Positions 8,800-16,586 of a stretch of DNA of 64,000 bases are shown one piece after another. The notes beneath the pieces were generated by a model, which saw only the letters and a list, made by a program, of their open reading frames with translations, searched no databases and was not told the DNA's origin. Both the position numbers and the translations under genes were made by a program. Origin of the DNA: Ignavibacteriales bacterium (GTDB taxonomy: Bacteria; Bacteroidota; Ignavibacteria; UBA10030); contig JAPLFQ010000025.1 of assembly GCA_026390595.1 (NCBI GenBank), positions 1 to 64,000 on the forward strand. The letters run 5' to 3'. Position 1 is the stretch's first letter. Each line of letters starts with the position of its first letter.

Positions 8800-11700
8800 A
8801 TGGAAAACGCAAATCCGTTGCGCATTTTGTTTGTAGAAGACCTGCCGACTGACGCAATACTGGCGGAGCGGGAGATACGCAAGAGCGGACTCGAGTTCAG
8901 CTCACAGAGAGTGGACACGAAGGACGCGTTTCTGAAAGCACTGGAGGAATTTCGTCCCGACGTTATCGTGTCTGACTATTCGATGCCGGAATTCGATGGA
9001 ATGCAGGCGCTGAAGCTTTCATTGCAACGCGACGCCCGGCTTCCCTTCATTCTCCTGACGGGCTCTATGAACGAAGAAACGGCCGTGGCGTGCATGAAAG
9101 CCGGCGCGTCGAATTACGTGATAAAAGAGCACATAAAGCGACTTCCGTTTGCAGTCAAAGAGGCGCTAGAGCAGAAGAAAACCCGGGTCGCCATGGATGA
9201 AGCTGATCGGGCGTTGCGGGAAAGTGAGGAACGGTATCGCACCCTGTTCGAGTCGATGGATGAAGGATTTTGTGTCGTCGAAATGCTCAATGATCCAGAC
9301 GGAAAAGCGTTTGACTACCGCTTTCTGGAAATCAATCCGGGGTTCGAGAAGCATACGGGGCTCCAACAAGCATTGGGAAAAACGATTCGCCAGATGGTTC
9401 CCAATCATGACGCACATTGGTTTGAAATCTACGGGAAAGTGGCCCGAACGGGCAAAGCCATTCGTTTTGAGAAACCAGCCACGGCGATGGAGCGGTATTA
9501 TGACGTGTATGCCTACCGCATTGGCGGGGAGGGAAGCCAGAGGGTTGGGATTCTCTTTAATGACATCAGCGAGCGCAACCGGGCGGAGAGACTTACTGAG
9601 GCGCTCTTTGAAATATCCAGAGCAGTCTATTCAACCGAAAACGTGGACGAGCTGTTTCGGCACATTCATCGTGTCTTGTCAAGCATCCTGCAGGCGAACA
9701 ACTTTTCCATTGCACTTCTTACGGACGATGGAAAAACACTGTACTTTCCCTATAAAAGCGACGAAAAAGACACCAACGATCGGCCGGCTATCGGGGTGGA
9801 TGATCCACACTCGCTCACGGTGGACGTTCTTAAAACGAAGAGCTCAGTCTTGCTTGATGAGACAAAACTCCTCGATCGTTACGCAACCGACACGAGCAAA
9901 GTGTGGGGAACCGCGCCAAAGTGCTGGCTGGGTGTTCCGCTTATGATAAGAGAAACAGTCATCGGCGTGATGTCGGTTCAGGACTACCAGAAGAGTAGTG
10001 CTTATAGCCAGAAGGACCTGAATATCTTTGAATCGGCTGCCGGTCAGATCGCTATTGCCATTGAACGAAAGCGTGCTCAGGATGCGTTGCGGGAAAGCGA
10101 GCATCGGACCCGGACATTTCTTGATTCGACCTCTGACATGGCTTTTCTGAAAGATGACAAGTTTCGACATATCTTGGCAAATCGTGCCTTGTGCAAGTTT
10201 CACGGGAAAACGGAAGATGAAATCAAGCACAAAAAGGACTTTGATCTGATGAGCGAGGAGGCTGCTCTTCGGTGCAGAAAAACAGACGAACAGACGCTTC
10301 TTTCGAATGCTCTGACGGTCAATGAAGAATTAATTGGAGATCGATGCTTTGAGACAGTGAAATTCCCGGTCGCAATCGCAACGGGGAAAGTGGGAATCGG
10401 CGGGTACATACGCGACGTCACCGAGCGCAGGCGGGCAGAGGAGAAAATTCGTTTGAGTGAGCAGCATTTGAAGTCCTACCTTGATAACGCCGGTGATCCA
10501 ATTTACGTCCTGGAGGCGGCTACGGGGCGGATTCGGAACTGCAACGTGCGCGCGTGCCAGGACCTTGGCTATAGCATGGATGAACTCCTGAAGCTTTCTG
10601 CGTCGGATATTGAGGTCAACCTTTCGTCTGATAAAATCGATGCGATCCATCATGAAGCTATATCAGCAAAGGTGAGAACGGTTGAAGGGGCGCATAAGCG
10701 CAAGGATGGAACGATGTTTCCAGTTGAAATTCGTCTCAGTTCCATGTCTCCGGCTCAACCGGAACTGATAATTGCGGTAGTGCGTGACGTCACCGAGCGA
10801 AGGCGTTCAGAGAAGGCGCTGCGAATGCAGAGCGCCGCCCTGGAAGCGGCAGCAAACGCCATCGTTATCACCGACTGTGACGGTGTCGTAGAGTGGGTCA
10901 ACCAGGCTTTTGTAACACTGACTGGATACACTTTGGAAGAATCAGTTGGCAGGAACCCGCGCGAGCTCGTCAAGTCTGGTAAGCATGATCAGCAGTTTTA
11001 CAAAGACCTCTGGGACACAATACTTGCAGGAGGAACCTGGCGGGGGCAAATCATCAATCGGCGCAAGAATGGGTCTCTCTACAGCGAGGAGCAAACCATC
11101 ACCCCTCTGTGCGATGTCGATGGCAAGGTCAGTCACTTCATCGCCATCAAGGAAGACATCACCGAGCGGCAACGGACGGAAGATCTGTTAGCTGAATCGG
11201 AAAGGAAGTTCAAGTGGCTTTTTGATTACGCACCGGTGGCATACCATGTTCTGACGCCGGAAGGCACGATCTGGAACGTGAATGTCCGATGGTGCGAGAG
11301 CCTCGGCTATTCCAAAGACGAGGCTCTCGGGAAGTCGGTTTTTGATTTCATTACGGAAAGTGAGCGGTCCATAGCCAGGGCGTCATTCGAGACGAAGAAG
11401 AAGGACATATCATCCATCCGGACAAGAAACGAGCGTAGGTACGTTTCAAAAGATGGTGTGGTGAAGACGTTCCTGGTGGGTGATTTCGTGACAGTGGATA
11501 GTCAGGGGAAAATAACATCTGTCCAGACCACGATGGAAGATATCACCGAGCGCAAGAAAATCGAACACGATCTTCGATTATCGGAAGAGCGTTTCCGCTC
11601 GGTGTGGGACAATTCGGCGGACGGAATGAGGCTGACGAATAGGGAAGGCCGGATTATCGACGCCAACGCATCATTCTGCAAACTAGTGAGAATACCTCGT

Positions 11701-13125
11701 GAGGAATTGCTGGGAAATGTCCTCTCGGCGGCCTACCAAAGGGAAGGACCGGATGATGATCTCAGGTTGTACCATCAACGCTTTGATGCGAGTGAGACCA
11801 TCTCCAATCTTTTCGGCTCGGCGACACTGCGGGATGGCGAATCCATCGACCTTGACATTTCCAGTTCGTTCATCGAATCCGCGGGTCAGGAAAAGCTGCT
11901 CCTCAGCTTGTTCCGCGATGTGACGGAAAAACGAAAGTCAGAGAAACGCCTGGAGGATGAGCGCAATCTCCTGCGCACGATCATCGATGCGATTCCGGAC
12001 GAGATTGCGGTCAAAGACACCGAGAGAAGGTTCATTGTGGTGAATTCGGGGACAGTGAAGGCCTTCATCCGGAATTCTGCAGATGAAATCATCGGGATGA
12101 AGGATGAAGACCTGATTCCCGAGCATCTCGTGAAAGATTGGAGCGAGGAGGAGAACACTGTTCTGGCGGGTGGTAAGAGTTCCATGAACAGGGTCGCAAA
12201 CAAGATCGATTCTGAGACCGGAGCGATTGAGCGAAGCCTGATGGTTTCAAAAGTTCCGCTGAAGGACCGCGAAGGCAAGATCATCGGCCTCGTGGGCATC
12301 AATCGGGATATCACAGCGCTCAAGCAAGCAGAAGAAATGCTGGAAAAAGAGCGTACGTTGCTGCTCACTCTCATCGAAAACATACCCGACGAGGTCTGTC
12401 TGAAAGATTTGAGGCATCGATACCTCACGGCCAACCGTGCGGCGATGAAGGCCCTGGGGGTGAAGTCGCTCGAGGCCCTGATCGGAAAAACCGATCAGGA
12501 TTTTGCCCCACAAGGCCTGGCCCAAGAACATGTTGAAGAGGAGGAAGCCATACTGGAATCGGGGAAACCACTGATCAACCGTGAACGAATCAAGATTGAT
12601 CCCAAAACAGGTCAGGTTGTGAAGTGCCTCCTGACGACCAAAGTCCCTGTCAAGGACAACACCGGTGCAGCGATTGGCATCCTGGTTGTCAATCGACATA
12701 TTACCGAGCGCAAACAAATGGAAGAATTACTCCGCGCTTCTGAGCAGAAATTCAGAGCGCTGTTTGAGGAGTCCAAGGATCTGGTCTATTTTAGTACAGT
12801 AGGAGGAAAGCTCCTCGACATCAACCCTGCCGGGATCGAGTTGCTCGGGTATGCATCCAAGCAAGAAACCCTATCGATTGACATGGCAAATGAAGGATAT
12901 GCTGACAGCGAAGACAAGGGGCGATTCGATCGGCAAATGGCCCAGCATGGATTTGTGAAGGACTATGAGGTCGTGCTGAGACGCAAAGATGGGGAAAGGA
13001 TCACGGTACTCGAAACAGCAACGGCAGTGATGAATAACAAGGGGAACGTTGTCCAATACCGTGGCGTCATGCGCGATGTCACGAAACAGAGGCAGCTTGA
13101 ACGCCAGTTCCTCCAATCCCAGTAG
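8800..13125 (+). CDS. REC-PAS-GAF-PAS(8) sensor protein, severed from its kinase by an in-frame TAG
   Basis: About 1441 residues. The N-terminal receiver has its phospho-acceptor Asp in VIVSDYSMPEFDG. One PAS unit follows, then a GAF domain (about residues 265-415) and eight further PAS/PAC units. The protein ends ...LERQFLQSQ at TAG 13123-13125, exactly where relatives run on into the kinase H-box (LAGGIAHDFNN). The kinase is encoded in the same frame from GTG 13138. I choose ATG 8800, with TGAGGA at 8789-8794, over the in-frame GTG at 8758. As written it has no output domain and would have to act on the downstream kinase by contact. A sequencing error at the TAG cannot be excluded. Confidence 0.9.
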   Translation: MENANPLRILFVEDLPTDAILAEREIRKSGLEFSSQRVDTKDAFLKALEEFRPDVIVSDYSMPEFDGMQALKLSLQRDARLPFILLTGSMNEETAVACMKAGASNYVIKEHIKRLPFAVKEALEQKKTRVAMDEADRALRESEERYRTLFESMDEGFCVVEMLNDPDGKAFDYRFLEINPGFEKHTGLQQALGKTIRQMVPNHDAHWFEIYGKVARTGKAIRFEKPATAMERYYDVYAYRIGGEGSQRVGILFNDISERNRAERLTEALFEISRAVYSTENVDELFRHIHRVLSSILQANNFSIALLTDDGKTLYFPYKSDEKDTNDRPAIGVDDPHSLTVDVLKTKSSVLLDETKLLDRYATDTSKVWGTAPKCWLGVPLMIRETVIGVMSVQDYQKSSAYSQKDLNIFESAAGQIAIAIERKRAQDALRESEHRTRTFLDSTSDMAFLKDDKFRHILANRALCKFHGKTEDEIKHKKDFDLMSEEAALRCRKTDEQTLLSNALTVNEELIGDRCFETVKFPVAIATGKVGIGGYIRDVTERRRAEEKIRLSEQHLKSYLDNAGDPIYVLEAATGRIRNCNVRACQDLGYSMDELLKLSASDIEVNLSSDKIDAIHHEAISAKVRTVEGAHKRKDGTMFPVEIRLSSMSPAQPELIIAVVRDVTERRRSEKALRMQSAALEAAANAIVITDCDGVVEWVNQAFVTLTGYTLEESVGRNPRELVKSGKHDQQFYKDLWDTILAGGTWRGQIINRRKNGSLYSEEQTITPLCDVDGKVSHFIAIKEDITERQRTEDLLAESERKFKWLFDYAPVAYHVLTPEGTIWNVNVRWCESLGYSKDEALGKSVFDFITESERSIARASFETKKKDISSIRTRNERRYVSKDGVVKTFLVGDFVTVDSQGKITSVQTTMEDITERKKIEHDLRLSEERFRSVWDNSADGMRLTNREGRIIDANASFCKLVRIPREELLGNVLSAAYQREGPDDDLRLYHQRFDASETISNLFGSATLRDGESIDLDISSSFIESAGQEKLLLSLFRDVTEKRKSEKRLEDERNLLRTIIDAIPDEIAVKDTERRFIVVNSGTVKAFIRNSADEIIGMKDEDLIPEHLVKDWSEEENTVLAGGKSSMNRVANKIDSETGAIERSLMVSKVPLKDREGKIIGLVGINRDITALKQAEEMLEKERTLLLTLIENIPDEVCLKDLRHRYLTANRAAMKALGVKSLEALIGKTDQDFAPQGLAQEHVEEEEAILESGKPLINRERIKIDPKTGQVVKCLLTTKVPVKDNTGAAIGILVVNRHITERKQMEELLRASEQKFRALFEESKDLVYFSTVGGKLLDINPAGIELLGYASKQETLSIDMANEGYADSEDKGRFDRQMAQHGFVKDYEVVLRRKDGERITVLETATAVMNNKGNVVQYRGVMRDVTKQRQLERQFLQSQ

Positions 13126-13130
13126 AAGGA
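13126..13130 (+). promoter_or_regulatory. Ribosome binding site created at the gene split (AAGGA)
   Basis: AAGGA starts at the base after the TAG stop and lies 7 nt before the GTG at 13138. It fits translation re-initiation of the kinase half after the sensor half has been read. Confidence 0.6.
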
Positions 13131-13137
13131 CAGCATT

Positions 13138-14250
13138 GTGACGCTCGCGGGCGGTATCGCGCACGATTTCAACAATAATTTGGGGATGATTCTTGGCCAA
13201 CTGGCGTTACTGGAGCGGACAAGAGAGAACACAGTCCAATTCGAAGAGAGCGTTTTTTCAATCAACAAGGCAGTGGAGCGCGGCGCTTCGCTGGTACGCC
13301 AGATTCTTACCTTCGCACGAAAAACTGAGGCAGCCCTCGAGCCGGTGAACATCAACTCGGCAGCCAAGGAATTGGCCAAGATGATTGAAGAGACGTTCCC
13401 CAAAATGATCACGGTGACGCTCCGGCTCGACAAAACGATTCCCGTGGTCTCCATGGATCCGACCCAGCTTCATCAGGCACTGCTCAACCTCTGTGTGAAC
13501 GCCCGCGATGCAATGAACGGCAAAGGAACCCTTATCATCGCGACGCATCTGGCCCTGGGACGTGATGTATCGTCGCGCTTCCCGAAAGCGGGTTCGAGTC
13601 ACTATGTACAAGTGAGTGTATCTGATACCGGTACCGGGATGGATGAGGCGACCAGGCTGCGAATATTCGAGCCGTTCTTCACAACAAAGGAAAAGGGAAA
13701 GGGGACGGGATTGGGCTTGGCGGTTGTGTACGGCGTCATCCAGGCGCACAATGGATTCATCGATGTAGAGAGCACGCCGGGCGCAGGGACGAAGTTCCAC
13801 CTGTTCTTTCCTGTTGCCGAAGGTATTATCCTGAAAACCGCGGAAGCCGCGGATAAGAATCAGGACCTGCCGGGGGGCACGGAGACTATCCTTGTCGTTG
13901 AAGATGAGGACGTTCTCCGCGACCTTCTCACCAAGCTCCTGGAGCTGCATGGATACACGGTCATCGCGGCGTCAGATGGTGTGGAGGCGGTCAACCGGTT
14001 CAGCGAACACGAGAATCAGATTGACCTGTTGCTTTCGGACATGGGCTTGCCGAAAAGGAACGGCTGGGACGCATTCAAGCTGATGCAAAAAACGAAACCG
14101 GGCGTTCGGGCTCTTATGGCCAGCGGGTACATCGAGCCGGGGCAGAAATCGGAAATCCTCAAGTCGGGTGTGAGGCGGTTCATTTCCAAACCCTATCGGA
14201 TGGAAGAAGTCCTGAAAGCCATTCGGGAAACGCTGGACGAAAAGGAGTAG
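13138..14250 (+). CDS. Hybrid histidine kinase half: HisKA, HATPase and receiver domain
   Basis: 370 residues starting at GTG. The phospho-acceptor His is only about residue 9 (TLAGGIAHDFNNNLGMILG), so the helix that normally leads into HisKA belongs to the preceding ORF. The ATPase motifs are intact (NLCVNARDAM, VSDTGTGMD, GTGLGLAVVYG). The C-terminal receiver (about 243-368) has its Asp in LLLSDMGLP and Lys in FISKPYRMEE. The H-box variety is the one usual in PAS-rich hybrid kinases. It has no sensor of its own, so control presumably comes from the protein ending at 13125. Confidence 0.9.
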   Translation: MTLAGGIAHDFNNNLGMILGQLALLERTRENTVQFEESVFSINKAVERGASLVRQILTFARKTEAALEPVNINSAAKELAKMIEETFPKMITVTLRLDKTIPVVSMDPTQLHQALLNLCVNARDAMNGKGTLIIATHLALGRDVSSRFPKAGSSHYVQVSVSDTGTGMDEATRLRIFEPFFTTKEKGKGTGLGLAVVYGVIQAHNGFIDVESTPGAGTKFHLFFPVAEGIILKTAEAADKNQDLPGGTETILVVEDEDVLRDLLTKLLELHGYTVIAASDGVEAVNRFSEHENQIDLLLSDMGLPKRNGWDAFKLMQKTKPGVRALMASGYIEPGQKSEILKSGVRRFISKPYRMEEVLKAIRETLDEKE

Positions 14251-14300
14251 GGGGTGCCCGTCACCTATTGTCGGTGATCATTGGGGTGACGGTCACTTCT
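14251..14300. repeat. GTGAC-n-GTCAC palindrome pair
   Basis: GGGGTGCCCGTCAC at 14251-14264 and the palindrome GTGACGGTCAC at 14286-14296 belong to the same type as 2846-2992. Together they border the sensor cluster on both sides. Confidence 0.5.
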
Positions 14301-14364
14301 CCACCGAGATGGCTTCTGGGACGATAATTATACATTAACTGATTCATTATTGAAAAGGTGCGCG

Positions 14365-15747
14365 TTGGAAAAACCCTCGATTTCCATCCTTGCCGTCGAT
14401 GACGAAGAGACCATCCTACAGCCTTTGAAAAAAGTCCTTGAGATTGAAGGCTACTACGTGAATACGGCTGCGGATGGCCGCATCGCGATTACCATGCTGC
14501 AAACCCTTCCGTTTGACCTAGTGCTTCTCGATGTCATGATGCCCAATCTCGGAGGCGTTGAGGTGCTGAAGTTCATCAAGGACCAGCATCTTGATACAGA
14601 GGTAATCATGCTCACCGCCGTTCATGAAGTCAAGACTGCGGTGGAATGCATGAAGCTCGGTGCGTACTACTACATTACGAAACCATACAATACCGACGAC
14701 CTTCTTGCTCTGATCGAAAGAGCAATTGAGCGGAAGCGGCTGGTGATACAGAACAAAGGGTTGAAGCGGCAGATTGCTCTCAGTGTGTTACCCACAAGCA
14801 TGGTGGGACAAAACAAGTCCTTTCTCAAGATGATGCATCTCGCTTCTCGTGTCGCATCGACTGATTCCACTGTTCTCATTCAGGGAGCAAGTGGCACAGG
14901 CAAAGAACTCGTTGCTGAGTTCATCCACGTCAACAGTCCGCGAAAAGACCAGGCATTTCTTGCGGTCAACTGTTCTTCAATTCCCGAGTCATTGCTCGAG
15001 AGTGAGCTCTTCGGTCACGAAAAAGGGTCATTTACCGATGCATCAAACAAGAAACAGGGATTGGTCGAGATAGCCGATGGAGGGACTCTCTTTCTGGATG
15101 AGGTTGCGGAGATGCCGCTGTCGATTCAACCGAAGCTTCTCCGCTTCCTGCAGACAGGCGAGTTTCGACGTGTGGGAGGGAACGTGAATTTGAAATCGGA
15201 CGTCCGGCTCGTTTCGGCAACCAATCGCGACCTTCGCCAGGAGGCCACGGAACGAAGGTTTCGGGAAGACCTGCTCTTCCGCCTGAATGTCATTACTCTG
15301 CAGGTGCCGTCGCTCTGTGAGCGTAAGGATGACATTCCCGCGTTAGTCGATCATTTCCTCGGATTTCATGCGGGAGCCCGGCAGCCGAAGCGAGTCGAAG
15401 AACGAGCGCTGGAAATCTTGATGAAATATGATTGGCCGGGCAACGTGCGTGAGCTGGGAAACGTGATCGAGCGTGCCGTGATACTATCGCAGGATGACGT
15501 AATTTGTTTTGACGATCTGGCCATGCCGCTGCGTTCTGCCTCAGCAGGGGAGCCGGTTCCGAGTCTCAGTTCGACGGGACCGCGAGCGGGATCAGCGATC
15601 TCTCTGCTCGATATTCAGAAAGTGCACGTGGAGGCTGTGCTGGTTTCGGTGAACTGGGACAAGGAACTTGCCGCTAAGATCCTGGGTATTCGTATCAATA
15701 CGCTCTATGGCAAAATACGGTCCTACCGCCTCAAGAAGCCGAAGTAG
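14365..15747 (+). CDS. NtrC-family sigma-54-dependent response regulator
   Basis: About 460 residues. The receiver (Asp in LVLLDVMMPN) is followed by an AAA+ core with Walker A GASGTGKE and Walker B GGTLFLDEVAE, and a Fis-type HTH (AAKILGIRINTLYGKIR). The sigma-54 contact loop reads GSFTDA instead of GAFTGA. TTG 14365 with AAAAGG at 14353-14358 is the likelier start; an in-frame TTG lies at 14350. It probably receives phosphate from one of the nearby kinases and activates sigma-54 promoters such as the two at 18992-19006 and 19332-19347. Its stop codon TAG is the second to fourth base of the REP array that follows. Confidence 0.93.
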   Translation: MEKPSISILAVDDEETILQPLKKVLEIEGYYVNTAADGRIAITMLQTLPFDLVLLDVMMPNLGGVEVLKFIKDQHLDTEVIMLTAVHEVKTAVECMKLGAYYYITKPYNTDDLLALIERAIERKRLVIQNKGLKRQIALSVLPTSMVGQNKSFLKMMHLASRVASTDSTVLIQGASGTGKELVAEFIHVNSPRKDQAFLAVNCSSIPESLLESELFGHEKGSFTDASNKKQGLVEIADGGTLFLDEVAEMPLSIQPKLLRFLQTGEFRRVGGNVNLKSDVRLVSATNRDLRQEATERRFREDLLFRLNVITLQVPSLCERKDDIPALVDHFLGFHAGARQPKRVEERALEILMKYDWPGNVRELGNVIERAVILSQDDVICFDDLAMPLRSASAGEPVPSLSSTGPRAGSAISLLDIQKVHVEAVLVSVNWDKELAAKILGIRINTLYGKIRSYRLKKPK

Positions 15748-15837
15748 AAGTCTGTCCCACATGTAAGAAGTCCGTCTTCTCGCCGAGTTTAACCTCAGCA
15801 AGAAGACGGACTTCTACACGGGACGGACTTCTCCCCG
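15744..15837. repeat. REP-like hairpin array, left of the RAYT gene
   Basis: It begins GTAGAAGTCTGTCCCAC. A perfect 15-bp inverted repeat follows, AGAAGTCCGTCTTCT at 15766-15780 and AGAAGACGGACTTCT at 15801-15815, and then a half copy GGACGGACTTCT at 15821-15832. A GTAG tetranucleotide at the foot of a hairpin is the classic signal of REP elements processed by RAYTs. It also gives the stop codon of the upstream regulator and may terminate its transcript. Confidence 0.85.
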
Positions 15838-15898
15838 TCTTTTTCTGCCAACTCTTTTCCGAGCAGAAAGCGCTGCTTATTCCTACCTTCTGGCAGCG

Positions 15899-16474
15899 AT
15901 GAAGTACCTTCCCGACAACTACTACCATATCTACAATCGTGGAAACGACGGTCATCGGATATTCCTCGAACCGGAGAACTACGCGTTCTTCCTTCGGCGC
16001 TTACGCAAGTATTGTGACCGACCTCCCGCACAACTTGTTGCCTACGCTCTCATGCCCAATCACTACCATGCAATCGTATTACTCGATGGTACTTCAGACT
16101 TTTCGAATGTCTTGAGAGCGTTCACCACATCATATGTCCGGGCATTCAACACGTGGCATGGTCGAGTCGGGTATCTCTACCAGGGCAATACAAAGGCGAA
16201 GTTGATTGATAGCGATGAGTATCTGATTCATCTTTGTCGCTATATCCACCTCAACCCTGTCAGGGCTCACCTGGCGGATTGTCCTGAGCAATGGAAATAT
16301 TCGGATTATCGTGAGTGGATCTCAGACTCTACTCCTAGCAAGAAGAGATGTGTGAAGGTGAGATCGATGAATTTTGAATCTGGCCCGCAGTATCAGGCCT
16401 TTGTGATGGACTATGCAGCTGAGGAGAGGATGAGGGCCGAAATCGAGGGGAGGCTGTTTGACGAGTCCAGGTAG
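15899..16474 (+). CDS. REP-associated tyrosine transposase (RAYT, Y1 family)
   Basis: 191 residues. The HUH motif is PNHYHAIVL, and the block YIHLNPVRA with nearby tyrosines (DEYLIHLCRYIHL) is the family signature. YHIYNRGNDGHRIF and GYLYQGNTKAKL are also typical. RAYTs are single-strand DNA transposases, usually single-copy per genome, that move short REP hairpins in trans. Near-identical hairpin arrays lie immediately on both sides, and the gene's own TAG stop is part of the right array. The ORF is full length with no lost motif, so it may be active. Confidence 0.93.
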   Translation: MKYLPDNYYHIYNRGNDGHRIFLEPENYAFFLRRLRKYCDRPPAQLVAYALMPNHYHAIVLLDGTSDFSNVLRAFTTSYVRAFNTWHGRVGYLYQGNTKAKLIDSDEYLIHLCRYIHLNPVRAHLADCPEQWKYSDYREWISDSTPSKKRCVKVRSMNFESGPQYQAFVMDYAAEERMRAEIEGRLFDESR

Positions 16475-16577
16475 AAGTCCGTCCCACAAGTAAGAAGTCC
16501 GTCTTCTCACCGAGTTTGTGCGTAGTAAGAAGACGGACTTCTACATCTGACGGACTTCTACATTTGACGGACTTCTC
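16471..16577. repeat. REP-like hairpin array, right of the RAYT gene
   Basis: It repeats the left array: GTAGAAGTCCGTCCCAC, then the inverted pair AGAAGTCCGTCTTCT (16493-16507) and AGAAGACGGACTTCT (16528-16542). Two extra half copies, TGACGGACTTCT, lie at 16548-16559 and 16565-16576. It sits between two convergent genes and could terminate both. Confidence 0.85.
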
Positions 16578-16586
16578 TCAGGCGAT

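Noticed and set aside
13123-13140. Programmed stop-codon readthrough or recoding (Sec/Pyl) at the TAG
   Set aside because: No recoding hairpin is evident, and the ribosome site plus GTG directly behind the stop explain the arrangement better.
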